Part shown: piece by piece, positions 45,897-54,928 of the stretch
Layout: every line of letters begins with the position of its first letter
How positions within the stretch are numbered: the stretch's first letter is position 1
Assembly: GCA_964594125.1 (NCBI GenBank)
Contig: CAZQLL010000012.1
Span: forward strand, 43,037-107,036
Length of the DNA: 64,000 bases
Reading direction: 5' to 3'
From: CAVRZJ01 sp964594125
Lineage (GTDB): Bacteria; Acidobacteriota; Thermoanaerobaculia; Thermoanaerobaculales; Thermoanaerobaculaceae
Translations under genes and position numbers: made by a program
Notes under the pieces: generated by a model
Told to the model about the DNA's origin: nothing
The model's input: the letters and a program-made list of their open reading frames with translations, nothing else
Databases searched by the model: none

Positions 45897-45938
45897 GCTC
45901 GTCACCTCCCACCGGCCGCGCCGCGCCGCGCGGACCTG

Positions 45939-45952
45939 TGAAAACGTTTCCA
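45939..45952. promoter_or_regulatory. LacI-family operator upstream of the GH94 gene
   Basis: TGAAAACGTTTCCA lies 43 nt upstream of the GH94 start codon. It shares the AAACGTTT core with the site in front of lacI. The gap to the divergent MoxR operon is 261 nt, so the site most likely controls the GH94 gene. Confidence 0.75.
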
Positions 45953-46157
45953 GATCATCGGTCGTCGCCGCCTGCAAGTCAACCCGCCGTAGCGGCCGGC
46001 TCGGGGAGCGCCCGCACGGCGCTCCCGGCTCGGCCCCGTATACTCGGAGTGAAGGCGGACGCCGCACACCGGTTGAAGGTCACGCCCCGCCGCGCGCGGC
46101 GCGGCGGCGGGAAGAGCGGCGGCCGGAGCGCGGTTCTCGCGCCGGGGGCGGGGTGCA

Positions 46158-47102
<945 letters not shown>

Positions 47103-47104
47103 AA

Positions 47105-47284
47105 CCGTGGCCCGTGGCTCGTGGTCCGTGGACGGCAAGCCCCCGGATGCGGCCGATTCCCAGGCGGCCGGCCCGCGGTTTTCGCGTCCCCGGCCCCGCC
47201 CCTGCTCGGCCGCCTTCCCGCCGTCCCCGCCGCCCCTTCGCTCCGCTCCTTTCCCGAACCAGGAGCCACGAGCCACGAACCACC
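47105..47284. repeat. Pair of oppositely oriented heptanucleotide arrays around a 127-nt spacer
   Basis: The left array (47105-47131) reads CCGTGG, CCCGTGG, CTCGTGG, TCCGTGG. The right array (47259-47284) reads CCAGGAG, CCACGAG, CCACGAA, CCACC. The arrays are complementary in sense and could form the arms of a long hairpin. They fill the gap between the moxR and DUF58 genes, which in other genomes are usually tightly packed. The spacer has no gene. Confidence 0.85.
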
Positions 47285-47312
47285 TTCCCGACGGCGGCTC
47301 ACGCCTCCGCCG

Positions 47313-48320
47313 ATGCGCAGGGCGTTCGACGTGAGGGGATTCCCGGGGTTCGCGATCAGGGCGACACGGGCGTTCTGGGTGTTCTTCATCGCCGTGCCGG
47401 CGCTGGCGCTGGCGGCGTTGAACACGGGCAACAACGCGCTTTACCTGCTGCTGTCGCTGGCGCTGGGCGCCTTCGTGGCGTCGGGGGCGCTGTCGCGCCA
47501 CACGCTGCGCTCGCTGCGCGCCGAGGTGCGGCCGCCGGGGGAGGTGTTCGCCGGCGGGCCGGTTGCGCTCGCGGTCGAGGTCGCCAACGTCTCGCGGTGG
47601 CTGCCCGCCGCCGGCGTCGTCGTGCGCCTGCACGACATGCCCGGGCACGCGCTGGTGCCGACGGTGCCGCCGCGCGGTACGGCCGCGGTGCGGCTGGTGA
47701 CGGTGTTCGCGCACCGCGGCCGCTTCGCGCTGCCGGCGCTGCGCGTCGAGGTGCGGCTGCCGCTCGGATTCTTCGTGAAGGCGGTGCATCTCGAGCAGGC
47801 CGCAGAGGCGCTCGTCTACCCGCGGCGGTTCGCGGGGGCGGCGGCCCGCCTTGCCGGCGCCGGCGCGGCGCACGTCACGGCGGCGGCCGGCGGGCTGGTG
47901 CGCGGCGGCGAGGTCGAGCAGCTCCGGGAGTTCCGTCCCGGCGACGACCGCCGGGACATCCACTGGAAGCAGACCGCGCGGCAGCAGCGGCTGATCGTCG
48001 TCGAGCGCCGGGAGCGGTCGCGGCCCGCCCACTTCCTGGTGCTCGACCGCCAGCTCCCGCGGCGCGACGATTGGGAGCTGCTCGCCCGCTTCGAGGACCT
48101 CGTTTCCGAGGTGGCGACGGCGGCTCTCGACCGCATCCGGCGCGGCGATGCGGTGGGCCTGGTGATCGGCGGCTCGGTGACGCCGCCGCAGGGCGGGCGG
48201 CGGCAGGCGCGGCGCCTGCTCGAGCAGCTCGCGCTGGTGCAGGCCGTCGGCCCGGGAGACGACCCGCTGCCGGCGGCAATCGGCGGCGCCGGCGTCTATC
48301 GCCTCGCGGAGTCGCGGTGA
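47313..48320 (+). CDS. DUF58-domain protein of the MoxR operon
   Basis: The 335-residue protein starts with two transmembrane helices (about 18-60: FWVFFIAVPALALAALN, LYLLLSLALGAFVASG). A beta-sandwich follows, then the DUF58 signature GEVEQLREFRPGDDRRDIHWKQTAR with the downstream VVERRER motif. The fold resembles VWA domains and partners with MoxR ATPases. The ATG at 47313 is the first start after the heptamer array. It overlaps the transglutaminase gene by GTGA. Confidence 0.9.
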   Translation: MRRAFDVRGFPGFAIRATRAFWVFFIAVPALALAALNTGNNALYLLLSLALGAFVASGALSRHTLRSLRAEVRPPGEVFAGGPVALAVEVANVSRWLPAAGVVVRLHDMPGHALVPTVPPRGTAAVRLVTVFAHRGRFALPALRVEVRLPLGFFVKAVHLEQAAEALVYPRRFAGAAARLAGAGAAHVTAAAGGLVRGGEVEQLREFRPGDDRRDIHWKQTARQQRLIVVERRERSRPAHFLVLDRQLPRRDDWELLARFEDLVSEVATAALDRIRRGDAVGLVIGGSVTPPQGGRRQARRLLEQLALVQAVGPGDDPLPAAIGGAGVYRLAESR

Positions 48321-50329
48321 GGGCGGCGCTCGAACGGCAGCGCTGGCTCGGTGCGCTGGCGCTGGCGGTGGCGGCGCCGCTGCCGTTCACCGGCATCGTG
48401 AGCTGGCCGTTCCTGGTGCCGTTCGTCGCGTCGGCGCTGGCGGCGCTGCTTGCCCGCCGGCCGCTGGCGCCGGTGCGGCCGTGGCTGGAGAACCTGCTCG
48501 CCCCGGCGATCCTGATCGCGGTGGCGGCGGCCGGCGGCCTGCGCTACGGCATGCTGCGGCCGGTGGCGCAGCTCGCGGTGCTGCTCGCGGCTGTCCGCCT
48601 GCCGGGCGCCGGGCACGCGGCGCGCACGGCGCGCACCGGCGCGCTGGTGGCGCTGATCGGCCTCGCCGGCATCGCCTCGGTGACCCACCCGGTGCTGGCG
48701 CTCTACCTCGTGCTGCTGCTCGGGTTGGTGATCGCGGCGGCCGGCCGGCTGGATATCCTGGCGCACGCCGACGCGGAGGGGCCGCCGGCCGGCGCCCGCG
48801 TTCCGGCGCGGCTGGTGGCGGCGGCGGTGGCGCTCGCGGTGGCGCTGGCGGCGCCGCTGTTCGTACTGCTGCCGAGGCTGCGTTCGCCTTTCGCGGCGGC
48901 GCCGTTCGGGTCGCGGCCGGTCTCCGGCTTCCGCGAGGCGGTGGCGCTGCACCAGCTCGGCACCGTCAAGCTCTCCGAGGAGCTCGCTCTCGAGGTGACG
49001 TTCCCCGGCGGCGAGCGTCCCGATCCGGAGTGGCTGCGGCTGGCCGGCGCCACGGTGCAGCACTACCGCGCCGGCGCATGGGCGGAGGGACGGCGATCCC
49101 GCCAGCTCGTGCAGGGGGGAGAGGGCGGCGCGCTCGAGCTCGCGCCGGTCGATCCGCGGCTGCCGGTGGTGCGCGCCGAGCTCGTTCTTCACAAGAACGC
49201 CGAGCACCTGTTCCTGCCGCCCGGCGCGGTCGCGCTCGAGCCGCCGGCCGAGGTGCCGTCATCGCGCGACCGGCTCGGCACGGTGACGATCCCGCGGCGC
49301 GCCGAGACGCCGATCCGCTATGCGCTGTCGTTCCAGCCCGGGCGCGTCGTGCAGCGCCCGCCGGAGCCCGAGGACCTCGCGCTGCCGCCGGACTATGACG
49401 CGGTGAGGGCGCTCGCGATGCGGGTGGGGGGCGACGCCCGATCGCCGCTGGCGGCGGCGCTCGCCGTGGAAGGCCACCTGCGCACGGGGTTCGCCTACAG
49501 CGCGTCGACGTTCGCGCCGGTCCGCCAGGACCCGGTGCGCTGGTTCCTCTTCGAGAGCCGCTCGGGGCACTGCGAGTTCTTCGCTTCGAGCATGGTCATG
49601 ATGCTGCGGGCGCTCGCCATCCCGGCGCGCCTGCAGGCGGGGTACGCCGGCGGCGAGGGGAACGGGCGCGGCGGCTTCCTGGTGCGCGAGAGCCAGGCGC
49701 ATGCCTGGGTCGTGGCGTGGCTGGACGGCCGCTGGGCGGTGTTCGACCCGACGCCGGCCGAAGGGCGCCCGGCCATGCTGGGAGCGGGCGCCGGCTGGAC
49801 GCTCGCCGGAACCTGGAGGCAGCTCGAGGCCGCGTGGGACCGCTGGGTGCTGACGTACTCGCTCGCGGATCAGGTCGACCTCGTGCGCGATCTCGTACCC
49901 GCGCTGCAGGGCGCCGCACAGCGCTGGCGGTCTCTGGCCGCGGGGAGTGCGGCGGCCGTGCTCGCGCTCCTGCTGCTGCGCCGCCTCGCGCCCGCCCTGC
50001 GTCGCCTCGCCCCGGCGCGCCGCCGCGGCCTCGACGGCGCGCTGCAGGGGATCGCGGGCCGGGCCCGTCGGCAGGGACTCCTCCCCGGCGACGCGGTGAC
50101 GCCGCGCGGCCTCGAGCGGGCGCTCGGCGAGGCAGTGCCGGCGACGCGCCCGCCGCTGCGCTGGCTGGTGGCGCGTCACGAGCGCTGGTGCTACGCGGGC
50201 GGCGAGGCGCCGCCGGCGGCCGAGATCAGGCGGGCGGCGCGGTCGGTCGGGCGGGCGCTGGATCGCCACGCCCGGCGGCCGGGATCGGTCCGATCAGGCG
50301 GCGGGCGAGCGCCAGCGACGCCGCCGTGA
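48317..50329 (+). CDS. Membrane-anchored transglutaminase-like protein (DUF3488/DUF4129 type)
   Basis: The 670-residue protein has about six N-terminal transmembrane helices (residues 10-190), an extracytoplasmic beta region, a transglutaminase-like core, another helix near 540 and a C-terminal cytoplasmic DUF4129-like tail. The catalytic triad is visible: Cys419 in RSGHCEFFASS, His462 in SQAHAWV and Asp477 in FDPTPA. It may cleave or cross-link envelope proteins. The GTG start overlaps the DUF58 stop. Its 3' end overlaps the convergent PAP2 gene by about 100 nt. Confidence 0.9.
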   Translation: MRAALERQRWLGALALAVAAPLPFTGIVSWPFLVPFVASALAALLARRPLAPVRPWLENLLAPAILIAVAAAGGLRYGMLRPVAQLAVLLAAVRLPGAGHAARTARTGALVALIGLAGIASVTHPVLALYLVLLLGLVIAAAGRLDILAHADAEGPPAGARVPARLVAAAVALAVALAAPLFVLLPRLRSPFAAAPFGSRPVSGFREAVALHQLGTVKLSEELALEVTFPGGERPDPEWLRLAGATVQHYRAGAWAEGRRSRQLVQGGEGGALELAPVDPRLPVVRAELVLHKNAEHLFLPPGAVALEPPAEVPSSRDRLGTVTIPRRAETPIRYALSFQPGRVVQRPPEPEDLALPPDYDAVRALAMRVGGDARSPLAAALAVEGHLRTGFAYSASTFAPVRQDPVRWFLFESRSGHCEFFASSMVMMLRALAIPARLQAGYAGGEGNGRGGFLVRESQAHAWVVAWLDGRWAVFDPTPAEGRPAMLGAGAGWTLAGTWRQLEAAWDRWVLTYSLADQVDLVRDLVPALQGAAQRWRSLAAGSAAAVLALLLLRRLAPALRRLAPARRRGLDGALQGIAGRARRQGLLPGDAVTPRGLERALGEAVPATRPPLRWLVARHERWCYAGGEAPPAAEIRRAARSVGRALDRHARRPGSVRSGGGRAPATPP

Positions 50330-51149
50330 GCGGGACGGCGGCGAGCACATCGACGACGTAGTGGTAGGTGAGCAGGACGGTGGCCGCGACGAGCAGCGCG
50401 CCGACCGGCAGAAGGCGGTTGTACAGCGCGCGCCGGCGCCGCCGCAGGCAGTAGAGCACCGCGAGCGTCACCATCGTGTGACCCGATGGGAACGCGTCGG
50501 TCTTGGTCTTCTCCCAGTGGTCGAGGAAATCGCGCAGCGTCTGGCCGACCATGCCGGCAGGGAGGGTGGCGTAGCGCTCCCGCGCCACCGTGGCGCGCGG
50601 CCCGTAGGCCGGCACCACGAAGTAGCCGGCGTACGAGACGAGGAACGTCAGGATCACCGTCGAGGTGACACGGCGCAGGTGCGGGTCGCGCCGGTAGGCG
50701 AGGTCGACCACCATCACGATCGCGTTCACGAAGAACGTCGAGTACGCCAGCGTCAACAGCTCCGCGAACCATGCCGGCAGCTCCAGCGTGTAGAGCGCAG
50801 CCTGCGCCTCGGCGCCGAGCAGCAGGCGGTCGAGCGCCTCGAGCTGCCCGTCGTAGACGTTCGGGTTGACCAGCGGGATCAGGCGGCCCAGGTTGAGGTA
50901 GATGAACGGTATGAGGGGGACCGGAAGCAGCTCGCGGAACCAGTAGCGCCAGCCCGACCGTTCCTCGCCGAGCGCCAGCGCCGCCACCGCGAACAGGAAC
51001 CCGACGGTCGCAAGCGACGTCCTGGTGGCGATCGGCGCCGCCTCGGCGTTGAGCAGCGCGATCAGCTCCATGGCCGCGAGGGCGCCGACGATCAGCCACT
51101 CGCCGGCGCGCAGACTCGCCTTGCGGGGGGGCTGTCGAGTCTCTATCAT
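50226..51149 (-). CDS. PAP2-superfamily membrane phosphatase/transferase
   Basis: The protein of about 307 residues has six or so transmembrane helices and PAP2 motifs: AYGPRA and DAFPSGHTMVTLAVLY hold the phosphate-binding region with its histidine, and TYHYVVDVLAA is motif 3. The layout resembles inositol-phosphorylceramide-synthase-like or undecaprenyl-PP phosphatase-like proteins. A longer frame starts at 51257, but the ATG at 51149 (MIETRQPPRK) removes a non-conserved extension. That ATG shares the palindrome CATG with the divergent nfeD start. The substrate is probably a lipid phosphate. Confidence 0.82.
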   Translation of the reverse strand: MIETRQPPRKASLRAGEWLIVGALAAMELIALLNAEAAPIATRTSLATVGFLFAVAALALGEERSGWRYWFRELLPVPLIPFIYLNLGRLIPLVNPNVYDGQLEALDRLLLGAEAQAALYTLELPAWFAELLTLAYSTFFVNAIVMVVDLAYRRDPHLRRVTSTVILTFLVSYAGYFVVPAYGPRATVARERYATLPAGMVGQTLRDFLDHWEKTKTDAFPSGHTMVTLAVLYCLRRRRRALYNRLLPVGALLVAATVLLTYHYVVDVLAAVPLTAASLALARRLIGPIPAAGRGDPAPARPTAPPA

Positions 51150-52455
51150 GGTGGTGGTGTCCGTCAGGATCGCGCTCGCCGTCTCGTTGATCTGCGCTTT
51201 CGCGGCGCCTGCCGCGACCGGGCAGCGGGTCGCCGTGCTGACCATGAATGATAGCATCCAGCCGGCCTCCCTCCGCTACCTCGCGCGCGGCATCGAGACC
51301 GCCGACCGCGGCGGCTGCGCGCTGACCGTCCTCGAGCTCAACACCCCCGGCGGTCTGCTCACCTCGTTGCGCCAGATGACCACCATCATCACCACCTCCG
51401 CCCGCCCGGTGGTCGTCTACGTCACCCCGAGCGGCGGCCAGGCGGCGTCGGCCGGGTTCTTCCTGCTGGTCGCGGCGGACGTGGCGGCGATGGCGCCGGG
51501 CACGAACACCGGCGCCGCGCACCCGGTCGGCGGCGAGGGCGAGGACCTCGCGAAGACGATCTCCGAGAAGGTCACCAACGACGCGGCGGCGCTCATCCGC
51601 TCCCTGGCGACACAGCGCGGCCGGTCGGTGGAGTGGGCGGAAAAGGCGGTGCGCGACTCGCTCTCCTACACCGAGGCCGAGGCGCTCGAGAAGAGGCTCA
51701 TCGAGATCGTCGCCGCCGACCGCGGCGAGCTCCTCAAGGCGCTCGACGGGCGCACTGTGAAGCGGTTCGACGGCCGCGAGGAGCGGCTGAAGCTCGATGC
51801 GCCCGAGATCGTCGAGGTCGAGCCGAACGCCGGCGACCGGCTGCTGTCGGCGATCGCCCACCCCAACATCGCGTACCTGCTGCTGCTGCTCGGGATGGTG
51901 GGGATCTACTTCGAGCTCGCCCACCCCGGCGCGATCCTCCCCGGGGTGCTCGGCGGCATCGCGATCCTGCTCGCGCTGTTCGCGCTGTCGGTGCTGCCGG
52001 TCAACTTCGTCGGCGTGCTGCTGATCGTCCTCGCCATCGGGTTCTTCGTCGCGGAGGTCAAGGTGACGAGCTACGGTCTGCTCGCGGCGGCCGGTCTCGT
52101 GAGCTTCGTCTTCGGGTCGCTGATGCTCATCGACTCGCCGATCCCGGCTCTCCGGGTCGGGCTGTCGGTGATCCTCCCGACCGCGCTGTTCGTCGCCGCG
52201 GTGATCATCTTCCTGCTCTCCCGCGTGCTGCGCGTTCACCGCACCGCACCGGTCACCGGCGCCGAGGGGCTGGTGGGCGAGGTCGCCGAGGTGATCGCGG
52301 CGACCGGCGAGAACTCGGGCAAGGTGTTCGTGCACGGCGAGTACTGGGACGCCGTCGCGACGGTGCCGCTGGCGCCGGGGACGCGCGCCAGGGTGATGGG
52401 CGTCGAGGGCACGCGCCTGCGCGTCGGGCCCGCGAGCGCCGGGGACGTCTCGTGA
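51148..52455 (+). CDS. NfeD-type membrane-bound serine protease (long form, ClpP-class)
   Basis: The 435-residue protein has a signal sequence and a ClpP/SppA-like protease domain (about 28-225). ELNTPGGLLTSLRQM and TPSGGQAASAGFFLL carry the nucleophilic serine region; the catalytic lysine probably lies in the KVTNDAAALIRSLA stretch. Four or so transmembrane helices follow (245-365), then a small OB-fold NfeD domain (EGLVGEVAEVIAATGENSGK). It is followed by a slipin gene, the classic nfeD-slipin operon, in which the protease cleaves the stomatin-like partner. The ATG at 51148 begins MVVVSVRIAL; GTG codons 3, 6 and 9 nt later are alternatives. Confidence 0.9.
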   Translation: MVVVSVRIALAVSLICAFAAPAATGQRVAVLTMNDSIQPASLRYLARGIETADRGGCALTVLELNTPGGLLTSLRQMTTIITTSARPVVVYVTPSGGQAASAGFFLLVAADVAAMAPGTNTGAAHPVGGEGEDLAKTISEKVTNDAAALIRSLATQRGRSVEWAEKAVRDSLSYTEAEALEKRLIEIVAADRGELLKALDGRTVKRFDGREERLKLDAPEIVEVEPNAGDRLLSAIAHPNIAYLLLLLGMVGIYFELAHPGAILPGVLGGIAILLALFALSVLPVNFVGVLLIVLAIGFFVAEVKVTSYGLLAAAGLVSFVFGSLMLIDSPIPALRVGLSVILPTALFVAAVIIFLLSRVLRVHRTAPVTGAEGLVGEVAEVIAATGENSGKVFVHGEYWDAVATVPLAPGTRARVMGVEGTRLRVGPASAGDVS

Positions 52456-52483
52456 AAGGGGCGGTGTGATAGGGGAGGTCGCG

Positions 52484-53251
52484 ATGCCGCAGTTTCCCGT
52501 CGGTCTGGCTCTGCTGGTGTTCTTCGGCCTGGTGCTGTTCTTCAAGTGGATCAACATCCTCAACGAGTATGAGCGCGGCGTCGTCTTCCGCCTCGGGCGG
52601 GTGCTCACCGAGCCGAAGGGCCCGGGGTTCGTGTTCGTCTTCTGGCCGATCGACCGGATGGTCAAGGTCTCCCTGCGCACGGTGGTGCTCGACATTCCGC
52701 CGCAGGACGTGATCACGCGCGACAACGTGTCGGTCAAGGTCAACGCGGTCGTCTATTTCCGCATCATGAGCCCGGTGAAGGCGATCATCGAGGTGGAGAA
52801 CTACGCCTACGCCACGTCGCAGCTCGCCCAGACGACGCTGCGCTCGATCCTCGGCGAGGTCGAGCTCGACGAGCTGCTCGCCGAGCGCGAGAAGCTGAAT
52901 CAGCGCCTGCAGGAGGTGATCGACCGCCACAGCGACCCGTGGGGCGTCAAGGTGGCGCTGGTCGAGGTCAAGCACGTCGACCTGCCGCAGGAGATGCAGC
53001 GGGCGATGGCGCGCCAGGCCGAGGCCGAGCGTGAGAAGCGCGCGAAGATCATCCACGCCGAGGGCGAGTTCCAGGCGGCGCAGCGCCTCCAGGACGCCGC
53101 GTCGGTGATGCAGAAGGAGCCCGCCACGCTGCAGCTCCGCTACCTGCAGACGCTCACCGAGATCGCCACCGAGAAGAACTCGACGATCGTCTTCCCGCTG
53201 CCGATCGACACGATCAAGATGTTCTTCGACATGGCGCGCAGCGGCAAGTGA
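52484..53251 (+). CDS. Slipin (SPFH/stomatin-like membrane protein)
   Basis: The 255-residue protein has one N-terminal transmembrane helix (LALLVFFGLVLFFKWI), then the SPFH/band-7 domain (YERGVVFRLGRVLTEPKGPG, VVLDIPPQDVITRDNVSVKV, TTLRSILGEVELDELLAERE). A coiled-coil segment follows (MARQAEAEREKRAKIIHAEG), and the conserved tail is ready for the NfeD protease. The ATG at 52484 follows GGGGAGGT. It oligomerises in the membrane as scaffold for NfeD. It overlaps the next gene by GTGA. Confidence 0.93.
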   Translation: MPQFPVGLALLVFFGLVLFFKWINILNEYERGVVFRLGRVLTEPKGPGFVFVFWPIDRMVKVSLRTVVLDIPPQDVITRDNVSVKVNAVVYFRIMSPVKAIIEVENYAYATSQLAQTTLRSILGEVELDELLAEREKLNQRLQEVIDRHSDPWGVKVALVEVKHVDLPQEMQRAMARQAEAEREKRAKIIHAEGEFQAAQRLQDAASVMQKEPATLQLRYLQTLTEIATEKNSTIVFPLPIDTIKMFFDMARSGK

Positions 53252-53952
53252 GCCCCGAGCGTCACTTCGAGATTATCATCAGCGGCCGCCAGCTCGCGGG
53301 TGTGATCGCGCTGGTGGCCGCGCTGCTGCTGATCGCCTTCGGGCTCGGCGTCGGCGTCGGCTTGCTCGAGCCGCGCGGCGGCCGCGCGGCCGCCGAGGAG
53401 CGCGCCTGGAGTCCGGCGACCTCGGGCGAGGCGATGCCCGCGGACCGGACGTTCGTTCAGGCCGCCGAGCCGACGCCGCCGCTGCTCCCGACAGCGACGC
53501 CGGACCCGATGGCGCTGCTCGCCGGCGAGGGCGCCGCTCCGCCGGTGCTGCCCGGCGACATCGTCGCGGCGGCGACGCCGGCGGCGTTGGTCGCGAGCCC
53601 GGCGCCGGCCGCCGGCGCTGCGGAGGCGGCCTCGGCGAGCGCCGCGCCGCCGACGCGCGCGCCGCGTCCGACCCCGACGCCGCGGCCGCGGCCGACCGCG
53701 ACGCCGCGGCCGACCGCGCCGCCCCAGTTCTGGATTCAGGTGAGCGCGCTCTCGCAGGCCGACCAGGCGGAGGGCGTGCGGCAGCGCGTGATCGCCCTCG
53801 GGTTCGCCGCCGAGCAGGTGCTGGTGCTGGCCGGAACCGGCGGGAAATACCGCGTGCGCCTGGGACCGTTCCCCGACCAGGAGAGCGCGGACCGGGTCGA
53901 GGCGCGACTGCGGGCGCAGGGATTCCCGGACGCCTACCGGCTGAGGGAATGA
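53248..53952 (+). CDS. SPOR-domain membrane protein with Pro/Thr-rich linker
   Basis: The 234-residue protein has a single transmembrane helix (about 16-40), a low-complexity linker rich in Pro, Ala and Thr (60-158) with repeated PTPTPRPRPTATPRPTA-type units, and a C-terminal SPOR domain (FWIQVSALSQADQAEGVRQR, KYRVRLGPFPDQESADRVEA). SPOR domains bind denuded glycan strands at the division septum, so a role in cell division or wall remodelling is likely. The GTG start overlaps the slipin stop, and the end overlaps lipA by ATGA. Confidence 0.88.
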   Translation: MSPERHFEIIISGRQLAGVIALVAALLLIAFGLGVGVGLLEPRGGRAAAEERAWSPATSGEAMPADRTFVQAAEPTPPLLPTATPDPMALLAGEGAAPPVLPGDIVAAATPAALVASPAPAAGAAEAASASAAPPTRAPRPTPTPRPRPTATPRPTAPPQFWIQVSALSQADQAEGVRQRVIALGFAAEQVLVLAGTGGKYRVRLGPFPDQESADRVEARLRAQGFPDAYRLRE

Positions 53953-54833
53953 GCAGCGGGAGCCTGCCGCAGTGGATCCGCGAGCGCAAGCTGCGGATCG
54001 GCGACCTGCACGACGTGCGCGGGGTGATGCGCCGCGGCGGGTTGCACACGGTGTGCGACGAGGCGCGTTGCCCGAACCGCAGCGAGTGCTTCTCGCGCGG
54101 CACGGCGACCTTTCTCATCATGGGCGACGTCTGCACGCGCTCGTGCCGCTACTGCGCGATCGCGCACGGTCGGCCGCGGCCGCTCGACCCGGAAGAGCCG
54201 GCCCAGGTGGCGCGCGCCGCCGCCGCGATGGGCCTGAAGCACGTGGTGGTGACCTCGGTTGACCGCGACGACCTCCCCGACGGCGGTGCGGCGCACTTCG
54301 CGGCGACCGTGCGCGAGCTGCACACCCTGGATCCGCGACCGGCCGTGGAGGTTCTGACGCCCGACTTCCGCGGCGACCTCGCCGCCGTGGACACCGTCAT
54401 CGCCGCCGGCCCGGACGTCTACAACCACAACGTCGAAACGGTGCCGCGGCTGTACCCGCAGGTGCGGCGCTCCGGCCGTTACCGGTGGGCGCTCGAGGTG
54501 CTGCTGCGGGTGACCGAGCGGGCGCCCGCGATGGTCAGCAAGTCGGGGCTGATGGTCGGCCTCGGCGAGACGCGCGAGGAGCTCGAGGAGACGCTGCGCG
54601 ACCTGCAGGCCGTCGGCTGCCGCGTGGTCACCGTCGGCCAGTACCTCCGTCCGACGGCGGCGCAGGTGCCGGTGGCGCGCTTCGTCGCGCCGTCGGAGTT
54701 CGCCGAGCTCGAGGCGTACGGCCGCGCGATTGGGCTGGAGGTCATCGCCGGGCCCTTCGTGCGCTCGTCGTACCATGCGGAAGAGGCGTTCCTCAGGGTT
54801 GCGCCCGCGGTGCCGGTGGCGGCGCGCCCCTGA
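53949..54833 (+). CDS. lipA: Lipoyl synthase
   Basis: The 294-residue radical SAM enzyme inserts two sulfurs into octanoylated lipoyl domains. The auxiliary cluster ligands are Cys36, Cys41 and Cys47 (CDEARCPNRSEC) and the radical SAM cluster ligands are Cys62, Cys66 and Cys69 (CTRSCRYC). The C-terminal RSSYHAEE holds the serine that ligates the auxiliary cluster. No lipB lies nearby. The ATG overlaps the SPOR-gene stop by 4 nt. Confidence 0.97.
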   Translation: MSSGSLPQWIRERKLRIGDLHDVRGVMRRGGLHTVCDEARCPNRSECFSRGTATFLIMGDVCTRSCRYCAIAHGRPRPLDPEEPAQVARAAAAMGLKHVVVTSVDRDDLPDGGAAHFAATVRELHTLDPRPAVEVLTPDFRGDLAAVDTVIAAGPDVYNHNVETVPRLYPQVRRSGRYRWALEVLLRVTERAPAMVSKSGLMVGLGETREELEETLRDLQAVGCRVVTVGQYLRPTAAQVPVARFVAPSEFAELEAYGRAIGLEVIAGPFVRSSYHAEEAFLRVAPAVPVAARP

Positions 54834-54928
54834 GAACGAAGAGGGCAGAAGAACGGAGAGGGGAAGAGACGCAGGAGGGGCATTCTCGCCTTGGTCTTCT
54901 GCGACGATCCTTATGGGAGCCGGAACAG

